A stretch of DNA of 63,814 nt from positions 1 to 63,814 of the forward strand of contig NZ_VSST01000067.1 of assembly GCF_019402665.1 (NCBI RefSeq). The letters are read 5' to 3'. Shown piece by piece: positions 7,639 to 15,830 of this stretch. The notes beneath the pieces are model-generated. The model worked only from the letters and a program-made list of their open reading frames with translations. It was not told the origin of the DNA and made no database searches. A program made the translations under genes and the position numbers. The DNA is from Bradyrhizobium canariense (GTDB lineage: Bacteria; Pseudomonadota; Alphaproteobacteria; Rhizobiales; Xanthobacteraceae). How positions within the stretch are numbered: the stretch's first letter is position 1; every line of letters starts with the position of its first letter.

Positions 7639-8913
7639 ATGGCGAAGAGAGCAATAACGCTCGGGGGTGGTGGACCGGCGGCAGGGCTGCACATCGGGGT
7701 TCTGGAAGCTCTCACCGCACACAACATAACGTTCGATGTCTGGGCACTGTCCTGCATCGGCGCATGGGTCGGGATCGTCTACAACCAATGGGACGATCAT
7801 GAAGACAAAGTCGAAAAGACTCACCAATTCTTCAGGAATGGCGTCTTTCGGGACGACGAAAGCTATAAGCGTTTTCCCATAAACACAGTCTTCGGTCCGG
7901 ATTGGCGCAGCAACATAAAGGCGCTGAACAACTTCGTCAGCGATTCCGACAACTATAAGGACTTCCTATGGGATCCATACCGGATGATGGACGTCTTCCA
8001 GGACTCGATGGAGATTTTGTTCAATCAGCTGCCTGACAGAGACAGAAAAAAGAAGTTCACAAGATTGGATGAAGGGGATTTCAATAGATGGATTCTCAAT
8101 CAAGCGATGGCAACCAATCCCTTCATCCGTTATTTGACGTCCTTAATGTACCTTTCCAAAGTCAACGGCCTGTCAAGGATCAACTATCCAGATAGCGAGT
8201 TCATGAAGGGGATAGATTTCGAACAGCTGAAAAAGCCTGGAAAACCAGTAATCTTCCATAACGCCTGGAACCTTGATCAGCAGAAGCTCGCATTATTTTC
8301 CAATCGTCCCATGAAAAGGGCGAGCGGAAAGTTTATGTTTGAGGGCCCTATCGACGCAAGCACCTTGTGTGCGTGTTCAGCTCTTCCCTTCGTCGAAGGT
8401 ACCGTAGAGATTGGCGGAGTGACCTACTGCGAAGGGGCGCTTGTCGATACCGTCAACTTCGAAAGTTTGCTGGAGGAGCACCCGGAGCTGGAAGAGATAT
8501 GGGTGAGCCGGATTGTCGATTCAAAGCAAATCCGCAAGCCGGAGAATCTTCATGACGCGCTGGCAAATCTTTGCCAATTGTTCGCCTCGACGGTTGGCGA
8601 AGATGACGTCAAGCTTTTCAAATACCACATCCGGTGTGACAAAAAATCGAAACAGGAGGAGGCAAGGGACAAGAAACTCAAGATCATAGAGATTCACGTT
8701 CCGGGTCACATCAATTTCAAATGGAATCACAGCAATCTCGATAATGGACGCAAGCTGGGAAAGGCCGCTGCGGAGCAGGCGCTCGAGGCATTCGGAAAGC
8801 ATGAGGCGCGACCTGCGCACAACGGGCCGCATTTCATCAACGAGAAGCCAGAGGGGTCAGCTTGGCAAAGCGTGTGCGAATATCACAAGGAGCTGAAGCG
8901 AGCCGCTGCATAA
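7639..8913 (+). CDS. Patatin-like protein with altered catalytic dyad (424 aa)
   Basis: The start at 7639 follows GGAGG by 7 bases. The N-terminus AITLGGGGPAAGLHIGVLEAL matches the patatin oxyanion loop (GGGGxxG). Where patatins have GxSxG (FDVxAGTSAGA), this protein has FDVWALSCIGAWVG, putting Cys39 at the nucleophile position. The usual DGG/DGA aspartate is Glu265 in YCEGALVDTV. Patatins are serine lipid acyl hydrolases; the altered dyad means this one may use Cys chemistry, or may be a non-catalytic binding protein. The C-terminal 150 residues are charged and Lys-rich. No signal peptide, so cytoplasmic. Confidence 0.75.
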   Translation: MAKRAITLGGGGPAAGLHIGVLEALTAHNITFDVWALSCIGAWVGIVYNQWDDHEDKVEKTHQFFRNGVFRDDESYKRFPINTVFGPDWRSNIKALNNFVSDSDNYKDFLWDPYRMMDVFQDSMEILFNQLPDRDRKKKFTRLDEGDFNRWILNQAMATNPFIRYLTSLMYLSKVNGLSRINYPDSEFMKGIDFEQLKKPGKPVIFHNAWNLDQQKLALFSNRPMKRASGKFMFEGPIDASTLCACSALPFVEGTVEIGGVTYCEGALVDTVNFESLLEEHPELEEIWVSRIVDSKQIRKPENLHDALANLCQLFASTVGEDDVKLFKYHIRCDKKSKQEEARDKKLKIIEIHVPGHINFKWNHSNLDNGRKLGKAAAEQALEAFGKHEARPAHNGPHFINEKPEGSAWQSVCEYHKELKRAAA

Positions 8914-9028
8914 AGGCTCGAGCATCATTGGAAGGGCGGAAGTCTTCCGAACGGAAATCCTCGACCTCGAATAATGATTTGAGGCCAATCATCCGGGCCT
9001 GACGCAACGAACCGGCGTTTTGCGATAG

Positions 9029-12000
9029 TCACCGCAGCTTGTCGAGCAGCGCCTTCGCCTGCTTCATATCTCTCGTGTCGAAGCCCTCGGTGAAGGAGTC
9101 ATAGATCGGCGCAAGTAAATCGAGCGCCTGCTCGCGTTGTTGCTGATCGATGCATAGCGCGGCAAGGTCTGTCGCGGCCCGAAGCTCAAGGGCCTTGGCG
9201 CGTTGCCCCCTTGCCATGGCCAATGCCTGTTCGATCAGTGACTGTGCCACAGCCTCGACATCTGGTCCGCCGCGGCCTATTAGCACCCGTGCTTTGAGTC
9301 GGTACAACTCGGCTTCCAAAATTCGTTCGCTGTTGCGGGTACTTATAGCGAGGCCCGACTCGATCAACTCCAGCGCGGGCTCGTAGTCTCGATCAATCAA
9401 CAGGCGCTGACACAAAAGTACCAAGAGCGCGGTAATGGCCAACTGATAACCTGCGTGACGATACTCGTCCAACGCAGGACGGATTTCTCCGAGCGCGTTG
9501 GGTGAGGGATCGAGCGATGCCATGCATATGCCGCGAACGGCGCGGGCCAAACGCCACTGCCGGAATCCATGCTCCTCTGATAAGGCGATACAGCGCTCGG
9601 CATAACTTTGCGCTATCAGGAATTCGCCGCGGAGAGCTTGGAGAATGCAGGCATAATAAAAAGCGTATGCCTGCGAATGCGGATGGCCAATGGCATCCGC
9701 GCGCTGAATTGCAGCGTCCATTCGCATAATGGCCGTATCGTCGCGGCCAAGTAGCCACAGTGGCCACGACATCAGCGCAAGGTCGGCCACGCCGGCATCC
9801 TGGCCGGCCACACGCGCTGCCAGTCTATCCTCCTCGCTGCTCGCCTCGAAGGCTTCGAAAGCCCGTTCGATCGCTTCCTGGGCTCCGGTGATCTGTCCCA
9901 TGAACAGGCGGATCATCGCCTGCCCGCGCATCGCATTGAGCAAGGCTGGCCGGTCGCCGCGCGTTTGGGAGAGATGAAGCAAAGCGGCGATCGTTTCCTG
10001 GGCCAGCGGCAGCTCACCGCGAATGACGCTCGCAGTGGTTAGCCAGAACATGACCTGAAGTTGCTCGGGAGGATCTCGCAGGCGCTCGCACAGCTCTCGC
10101 GCGCGGGTAAAGGTAGCCATCGCCTTGTTGGAGGCCGGCCCTTGGGTAGCGATCAGGCAGGGGCCTAAAGCGAACTGGAGGTCAAGTTCAAGCCTGTCGT
10201 TTCGTGCGTCATCGGGCCGATGGCTCGTGGCCTCGATCCCTCGTTGCAAGTGCGCAATGGCCTCAAGATTGGCGGAGCGCGTGGCTGCCTTCTTGCCGGC
10301 TTGCAACCAGTATGCCTCCGCTTTTTCGAACAGTCCGGCCTCAGTGAGATGGTGCGCGAGCGTTTCGGGCTGAGCATCCACAATTTCCGGGAACCGTTGC
10401 TCGAAGGCCTGCGCGATCGTGGCATGCAGCGCTGCGCGTCGGCTCTTCAGGAGCCCTGAATAGGCAGCGTCCCGCACAAGTGCATGCTTGAAGGTATACA
10501 CCGCCTGCGGTAACTCGCCGCGGCGGAAGATCAACTCCGATCGGACCAACTGGGCAAGAGCCTCCTCCAGTCTCTCTCTTGGCAACCCGGCCACCGTGCT
10601 CAGCAGTTCGTACGAAAACTCGCGACCCACCACGGCGCCGACCTGAGCTACCTCCCTTACCGGGGCCAATCGATCGAGTCTGGCCATTAGCGATGCCTGT
10701 AACGTGGTCGGAATCGCCATCGCTGGCAGAGGGCGGCTTAGGGTGTAATGATCGTCCTGCTCTTGCAAGAACCCGGTTTCGAGCACGGTCTTGGTCAGCT
10801 CCTCTACGAACAGAGGCACGCCATCAGTGCGGGCGAGTATCTGATCCAAAACCTCCTTCGGGAGCGCCTTGCCGGCGGTGACCCGCTCGATCAACGCCGC
10901 TCCGTTGCGACGGTTAAGTCGCGTCAAAGAGAGCGTCGTAACATGCGCATGACCAGGCCAAGGCGGCGTGAATTCCGGTCTCGCGGTGATGAGCAGCAGC
11001 ACCCGAAGCCGCGGTACTTGTTCCAAGGTCATCGTCAGGAGCTCGAGAGAAGTCGGATCCGCCCAATGGACATCCTCAACAATGACGAACACTGGTTGCA
11101 GTGCTGCCAGGCTTTTCAGCTGAGCCAATAGCGCCCCTAATGTCATTTCTTTGCGCTTTTGCGGGCTCAGCTCCTGCAGTCGGTAACGCTCACCGAGTGG
11201 CAAGGACAAAAGATTGGCCAGAGGCACTACGCGATCTGCGTCAGCTCCGGATCGACCGAGCAGGACCTCAAGCTTGGCGAATTTAGCCGTCGGCGAATCA
11301 CTCCGCTCGAACCGGGCGGCTCGTTCGAGTTGCCGGATAAACGGGTACAACGCACTATTAGTATGATGCGCCGAGCAGAATTGGCGCACCGTGATGTGCT
11401 CCTCTCCTTGCAGCCGCTCGTCGAGCGCCAAGGCGATATGCGATTTACCGATGCCCGCCTCTCCGGTAAGCATTACTGCGCAACCCTCGCCGCTCATGGC
11501 GCGCTGCCAGCGACGCAACAGCAACTCGATCTCCTCCTCGCGTCCAATTGGCTGCGTCAACTGAGTTTTGTGCTGGGCCTCGAAGCGGCTGTCGATGCCG
11601 GTAGTGCCCAGCACCTGCCATGCTTGTGTTGGCTCCGCCCAACCTTTCAGGATGACCGGGCCAAGATTCCGGAATTCAAAATGTCCTTCGGTTAGCCGGT
11701 GAGTACTCTCGCAGATCAGGACGGCGCCCGAATCGGCGAGCGTCTGCAAGCGCGCAGCTAAATTTGGTGTTTCGCCAATAACCGCCTGCTCTTTCGCCGC
11801 ACCTTCTCCCGTCAAATCGCCTACGACCACCATCCCGGTAGCAATCCCGACGCGGACTCGAAGTTGCGTGGACGGGAATGTCTGGAGGTTGGCCACGGCA
11901 TCGACCAGCGCCAGCCCGGCGCGCGCCGCTTGCTCGGCATCATCCTCGTGGGCATGTGGATAACCGAAATAGGCGAGCACTCCGTCGCCCATGTATCGCG

Positions 12001-12379
12001 CGATGATACCCTCATTCCGAGCGATCACCTCCGCAATGCAGCTGTGGTAGGCGCCAACAACCCCTCGCAAATCTTCGGGATCAAGACGGGCCGAGAGCGC
12101 CGACGAGCCGACCAGATCACAAAACATAACCGTGAGTTGACGCCGCTCGGCTCCGTCCCGCGCCGCCTTGCCGCCCGCTTGAGGCGTGCGCGCAATGTCG
12201 CCCTTGAGCTCCGTGATAGCACGCAACATCTTGCGGCGATGGCCGAGCAGGACACCGAGGTCCTTCAGGTCCTGCTCGGTGAGATCCCCAACAACTGATA
12301 GGTCAATGGCGTTCTCGCCAAAGCGCTGAGCGTACTCTCCCAAACCGATCGATGATAGCCATTCTGCAATACCGGACAT
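9029..12379 (-). CDS. SAM domain-class III adenylate/guanylate cyclase-AAA ATPase-TPR protein (1116 aa)
   Basis: The start at 12379 (MSGIAEWLSSIGLGEYAQRF) is chosen over the Met 10 codons earlier because it opens exactly at a SAM domain (residues 1-60). A class III nucleotide cyclase domain follows (about 80-255), with metal-binding Asp88 in MFCDLVGSS, Asp132 in RYMGDGVLAYFGYP, and the N-x3-R pair in ETPNLAAR. An AAA/NACHT-like ATPase has Walker A GEAGIGKS (306-313) and Walker B-like FVIVEDVHWAD. The remaining 550 residues are helical TPR-like repeats. The layout suits a cyclic nucleotide-producing signalling protein with an ATPase switch. It stands alone, facing away from the neighbouring genes. 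Confidence 0.85.
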   Translation of the reverse strand: MSGIAEWLSSIGLGEYAQRFGENAIDLSVVGDLTEQDLKDLGVLLGHRRKMLRAITELKGDIARTPQAGGKAARDGAERRQLTVMFCDLVGSSALSARLDPEDLRGVVGAYHSCIAEVIARNEGIIARYMGDGVLAYFGYPHAHEDDAEQAARAGLALVDAVANLQTFPSTQLRVRVGIATGMVVVGDLTGEGAAKEQAVIGETPNLAARLQTLADSGAVLICESTHRLTEGHFEFRNLGPVILKGWAEPTQAWQVLGTTGIDSRFEAQHKTQLTQPIGREEEIELLLRRWQRAMSGEGCAVMLTGEAGIGKSHIALALDERLQGEEHITVRQFCSAHHTNSALYPFIRQLERAARFERSDSPTAKFAKLEVLLGRSGADADRVVPLANLLSLPLGERYRLQELSPQKRKEMTLGALLAQLKSLAALQPVFVIVEDVHWADPTSLELLTMTLEQVPRLRVLLLITARPEFTPPWPGHAHVTTLSLTRLNRRNGAALIERVTAGKALPKEVLDQILARTDGVPLFVEELTKTVLETGFLQEQDDHYTLSRPLPAMAIPTTLQASLMARLDRLAPVREVAQVGAVVGREFSYELLSTVAGLPRERLEEALAQLVRSELIFRRGELPQAVYTFKHALVRDAAYSGLLKSRRAALHATIAQAFEQRFPEIVDAQPETLAHHLTEAGLFEKAEAYWLQAGKKAATRSANLEAIAHLQRGIEATSHRPDDARNDRLELDLQFALGPCLIATQGPASNKAMATFTRARELCERLRDPPEQLQVMFWLTTASVIRGELPLAQETIAALLHLSQTRGDRPALLNAMRGQAMIRLFMGQITGAQEAIERAFEAFEASSEEDRLAARVAGQDAGVADLALMSWPLWLLGRDDTAIMRMDAAIQRADAIGHPHSQAYAFYYACILQALRGEFLIAQSYAERCIALSEEHGFRQWRLARAVRGICMASLDPSPNALGEIRPALDEYRHAGYQLAITALLVLLCQRLLIDRDYEPALELIESGLAISTRNSERILEAELYRLKARVLIGRGGPDVEAVAQSLIEQALAMARGQRAKALELRAATDLAALCIDQQQREQALDLLAPIYDSFTEGFDTRDMKQAKALLDKLR

Positions 12380-13070
12380 GGCACACCTATTGGCTGTTAT
12401 AATTAGCATAGCACGTCAAGAACGTAAGCGTAGGCACATCTGAGACGAAGGCATGAAGCCCGGATCTTCCCGCAACGCAAAACCGGCACTCCTCCTGGCT
12501 CAGGGTCGGCGCGGTCAAGCACGGTCTCTGAAGGTCCATCGTGGCGTTCGCTTGATGCCGATCACCTTCCGCTCTTCCACGTCTGAGGCGCCAGAAGCGG
12601 AAGCCGTAGCGCCGGAGATGCAGGCATTTGAAGGCACTGGCCATCGAAATCGATGGCGCCCGGGATCAATGGCGAGCGTCGTCGTTCCCCGAAATGCGAT
12701 GCTTGCCAAAAATAAGGCAGTGCTTGCGGCGGCTCATCTGTTCGCCGTGAGGAACGATTGCATCAGCCCCGCTTTAGCCGTCCGCACCTTCAAGAGTTTG
12801 ATCGGGGATTTGCGATACCCGGCCGTCGATCGAAGGACCGGTCCAATACGTATCCTTCTCGTTGTGCCCACGGTTTCCGAACCACGTCTCGAGCCTGTCT
12901 CACCACGATGAGATCAACGACGCCAAGGCTTGAGATGACCCACTACTGTGGAGGCGCTGTTCTCTTACCGGAGGGCAGCTTAACTCCCCGACCTCGCGCC
13001 CTGATAGCCCGCCATCTTGGTCGTTTGATGTTTTGACGATACGAGAGGAAGAGCAAGTCCAGGTTGAGCC
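12380..13070. other. Intergenic region carrying a dispersed repeat
   Basis: The overlapping frames here show no family motif. Its one clear element is the 74-base repeat at 12941-13014, described separately. The promoter for the large cyclase gene should lie in the first part. Confidence 0.4.
12941..13014 (+). repeat. Dispersed 74-base repeat, copy A
   Basis: This segment, starting CACTACTGTGGAGGCGCTGT and ending GATAGCCCGCCA, recurs in the same orientation at 31881-31953 with a few substitutions and one single-base gap. Copy A lies just upstream of the orphan gspG gene. Neither copy is inside a recognised gene. It could be an intergenic repeat family or a remnant of a mobile element end. 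Confidence 0.75.
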
Positions 13071-13542
13071 ATGCGCCAGCATCAGCGTAGTTTTAATCGG
13101 TCGAACCGCTCCCCAGCGTGTTTTGTTGGAGCAGGACAGCTTCACGCTCGTCGAAATGCTCGTCGTGATTACCATCATAGGTCTCGTCGTCGGTCTGGTG
13201 GGCCCGCGTGTGCTCAACCATCTGTCGGAATCGAAAACCAAAGCGGCCAGGATTCAGATCGAGAGCTTTGCGCAAGCGCTCGACCTGTACTATCTCGACA
13301 ATGGCTCATATCCGGCGACGGGTGTTGGATTGGCCGTGCTCGTGCAGAAGCCAAACAACGTCGAACGCTGGAACGGGCCTTACTTGAAAGGCAGCGTGGT
13401 TCCGAACGATCCTTGGGGCAAGCCATATGAGTATGCATCTCCGGGGACGCATGGGCTAGCCTACGACCTGGCGTCCTTTGGAGCCGACGGTCGCGAAGGA
13501 GGCACCGAGCAGGCAGCCGATATCGCTAACTGGCAGAAATAG
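13071..13542 (+). pseudogene. Orphan type II secretion pseudopilin GspG, leader out of frame
   Basis: The body in frame with 13033 is a typical GspG: FTLVEMLVVITIIGLVVGLV helix, then LDLYYLDNGSYP, GLAVLV, WNGPYLKG, DPWGKPYEY and SFGADGREGG. Genuine leaders are short, basic and end in Gly before Phe. Such a leader (MRQHQRSFNRSNRS to VGAG) exists from 13071 but in a different frame, shifted by a small insertion around 13128-13135. In the open frame the residue before Phe is Ser, not Gly. Either the gene is inactivated or it starts at 13033 with an unusual leader. No other gsp genes are in the window. Confidence 0.6.
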
Positions 13543-13648
13543 TGAGCGCCGCACCGTGGCCGCGAGCGCGTCCTCTGCGTCCAGGACGACATCGTCCGCG
13601 TTACGCGTCCTTGCGAACTTCATCCGGCCGGGATAGTCCCCGAGCCGA

Positions 13649-13942
13649 CTAGCCGAGCGAGTTGATGATTTCCCGATAGGCGGCTTCGGGAAACGCCTTC
13701 AACGTGCGCGTCCGAACGTTTCCCTGCATCCCCAGCTGCAGGCTGAAACGCGCCGCGACCGCGTCGTCCGGGGCTTCCAGGATCACGACCATGTCATAGT
13801 CACCCATGGTCAGGAAGAAGGATTTGATCTCGCCGCTCATATCCTTGAGAGCCTTCTTCGCAGCGTCCAGACGGCGTGGCGAGTCCTTCGCCTTCTGGAT
13901 GCCTTGCTCGGTCCAATTTGCAAGCATGACATAGGTGGTCAT
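13649..13942 (-). CDS. GYD domain-containing protein (97 aa)
   Basis: A small cytoplasmic protein starting MTTYVMLANWTEQGIQKAKD with the block FLTMGDYDMVVILEAPDD, which contains the GYD-like G-D-Y-D core that names the family. GYD proteins are compact alpha/beta barrels of ferredoxin-like fold with no settled role. It is the last gene of the oxidase operon, 34 bases after the subunit IV-like gene, so it is probably co-transcribed and may have an accessory role there. Confidence 0.8.
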   Translation of the reverse strand: MTTYVMLANWTEQGIQKAKDSPRRLDAAKKALKDMSGEIKSFFLTMGDYDMVVILEAPDDAVAARFSLQLGMQGNVRTRTLKAFPEAAYREIINSLG

Positions 13943-13976
13943 TGCCGTCCTCCTTCTGGCACGAAAGCAATGCTAG

Positions 13977-14378
13977 CTATGCCGTTGAGGCGAAAAACAA
14001 GACCCGGAGCAGATGCGTGTAGTCGGATTCGAGCACCATGATCGTCACGAAGACCAGCACCAGCACCGGCGGCAGCAGGATCGCGTAGGCCAAAGCCAGC
14101 CGCTCCCAGGCCATGTGCATGAAGACCGCAACGATCAGGCCAGCCTTCAACACCATGAACAGCAGGATCAGCGACCATCGGAGATGGCCGTGGAGGCCAA
14201 AATAGTCGACGAGATAGGAGCAGGTGCTGAGAACGAACAACCATCCCCAGACCACGAGGTAAAGCTTGATCGGATGCTGCTGGCCCTTTGTGTGCGTGGC
14301 TCCTGATGCAGATGCGTCATGCATGTGAGCTTGCAGCGGGTGTTGCTTTGCTTCCAGATGTACCGCGACGTTTGTCAT
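13977..14378 (-). CDS. Cytochrome c oxidase subunit IV-like protein (133 aa)
   Basis: After a His-rich N-terminus of about 38 residues come three hydrophobic helices (YLVVWGWLFVLSTCSYLV, LILLFMVLKAGLIVAVFMHM, LLPPVLVLVFVTIMVL). This is the COX4/CyoD-like prokaryotic subunit IV pattern, including KAxxVxxFMHM. It lies 9 bases after coxP on the same strand and completes the oxidase complex in the inner membrane. This small subunit has no cofactors in known enzymes and mainly supports assembly or stability. Confidence 0.8.
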   Translation of the reverse strand: MTNVAVHLEAKQHPLQAHMHDASASGATHTKGQQHPIKLYLVVWGWLFVLSTCSYLVDYFGLHGHLRWSLILLFMVLKAGLIVAVFMHMAWERLALAYAILLPPVLVLVFVTIMVLESDYTHLLRVLFFASTA

Positions 14379-14387
14379 GCTGCGACC

Positions 14388-15110
14388 TCACCAGAGATAA
14401 AAAAGTGCAAAGATGAACACCCACACGAGATCGACGAAGTGCCAGTAGAGGCCGGTGATCTCGACGATCTCGTAATGCCCTTTTCTGCTCGTAAAGAAAC
14501 CGCGCCTCTCGACATCGAAGTCTCCCCGTAAAACCTTTCGCGCAATGGCGATCAGGAAAATCACGCCGATCGTCACATGGGTGCCGTGGAAGCCGGTGAT
14601 CATGAAGAAGCTCGAACCAAACTGCGCCGCACCCCAGGGATTGCCCCAGGGCCGGACGCCTTCCACGATCAGCTTGGTCCATTCAAAGGCTTGCATTCCG
14701 ACGAACGTTGCGCCGAATGCTGCTGTGGCCAACATCAAGGCCGCCGTCTTCACGCGGTCGCGGCGATAACCGAAGTTGACGGCCATCGCCATCGTCCCGC
14801 TGCTGCTGATCAGGATGAAGGTCATGATCGCAATCAGGATGAGCGGGATTTTCTTTTCCCCGATCGTGAGGGCGAAGACCTCGCTGGGATTGGGCCACGG
14901 CACGGTCGTGGACATTCGCGCCGTCATGTACGACAACAGGAAACAACTGAAGATGAAGGTGTCGCTGAGGAGGAAGATCCACATCATGGCCTTCCCCCAG
15001 GAAACGTTCTTGAAGGCGCGCTGATCCGAGGACCAATCGGCGGCGATGCCTCGCCAACCTGCAGGCCGCGCCGGCGGTTCTACGTTGTTTATCAGCGCCG
15101 TTTCTGCCAT
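14388..15110 (-). CDS. coxP: Cytochrome c oxidase subunit III (CoxP-like, 240 aa)
   Basis: Multi-helix membrane protein with subunit III hallmarks: WGKAMMWIFLLSDTFIFSCF, FGATFVGMQAFEWTKLI, GFHGTHVTIGVIFLI and YWHFVDLVWVFIFALFYLW near the C-terminus. Subunit III binds lipid and keeps the proton-pumping core stable. This is the second subunit III-type gene in a row, following the gene at 15126-15830 by 15 bases. That matches the coxMNOP alternative oxidase operon described in Bradyrhizobium japonicum. The symbol rests on this order. Confidence 0.8.
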   Translation of the reverse strand: MAETALINNVEPPARPAGWRGIAADWSSDQRAFKNVSWGKAMMWIFLLSDTFIFSCFLLSYMTARMSTTVPWPNPSEVFALTIGEKKIPLILIAIMTFILISSSGTMAMAVNFGYRRDRVKTAALMLATAAFGATFVGMQAFEWTKLIVEGVRPWGNPWGAAQFGSSFFMITGFHGTHVTIGVIFLIAIARKVLRGDFDVERRGFFTSRKGHYEIVEITGLYWHFVDLVWVFIFALFYLW

Positions 15111-15125
15111 CTGGTCCTTGCCTCC

Positions 15126-15830
15126 CTAGCTCAGCAACTGGCGACAGATGTCGACGAAATTGTCTGTCCAGCCCGTCAGCAGGCCGGCCAGGACCAGCCA
15201 GACCAACAGCAGGAAGTGCCAGTAGATAGTGCAGAGTTCCACGCTCAGACGAATTTGGCTCGCCTCGGCGCCACGCAATACCTTGGCAGCCGTTCTACCG
15301 AGCGCCACCAGACCGCCCATCAGATGCAGCCCGTGCACAGCGGTGATCAGGTAGAAGAACGAATTGGCTGGATTGGACGCCAGGAAGTACCCGGCGCCAC
15401 TCAGCTGGCGCCACGCCAGCAGTTGCCCGACAAGGAATGTAATGGCGGACGCTCCACCCGCGCACAGGCCGATGCTTATGCCGTCGATGTCGTCGCGGCG
15501 CGCGGCCATATACGCCCATTGCAGTGCCACACTGCTCAAGACTAGGACGCCGGTGTTGAACCACAACAGCGCTGGCACTGGCAGCGTCCGCCAGTCCACC
15601 ATGTTCATGCGCATCGAGTAGGCGCTGATGAAGAGTGCGAATAGCGAGCCGACGACCGCGAGAAATACGCCCAATCCGAGCTTCGCCGCCGGCAGGGACG
15701 AGGTACTCTCCTCGCGAAGATCGACCATCACGCCTTCCTCCAGCCATGGCTTGGCTGCCAGCCGCTGTTGCGAGAGCCACCATCCCGCAATTGCGGCTAT
15801 TCCAGCCATGAACAGGATGATGGCGCTCAT
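15126..15830 (-). CDS. coxO: Cytochrome c oxidase subunit III-like protein (CoxO-like, 234 aa)
   Basis: A hydrophobic protein with about six helices. Subunit III-like features are FFYLITAVHGLHLMGGLVAL and a terminal IYWHFLLLVWLVLAGLLTGW. It is more diverged than the following coxP product, with an added charged loop (WLEEGVMVDLREE) after helix 1. Its ATG overlaps the stop of the subunit I gene by four bases, indicating translational coupling. Two consecutive subunit III-type genes is the arrangement of coxMNOP. Confidence 0.78.
   Translation of the reverse strand: MSAIILFMAGIAAIAGWWLSQQRLAAKPWLEEGVMVDLREESTSSLPAAKLGLGVFLAVVGSLFALFISAYSMRMNMVDWRTLPVPALLWFNTGVLVLSSVALQWAYMAARRDDIDGISIGLCAGGASAITFLVGQLLAWRQLSGAGYFLASNPANSFFYLITAVHGLHLMGGLVALGRTAAKVLRGAEASQIRLSVELCTIYWHFLLLVWLVLAGLLTGWTDNFVDICRQLLS

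Noticed and set aside
14577..15545. 322-codon plus-strand ORF opposite the cox genes
   Set aside because: Antisense shadow of coxO/coxP, which have full subunit III motifs on the minus strand.
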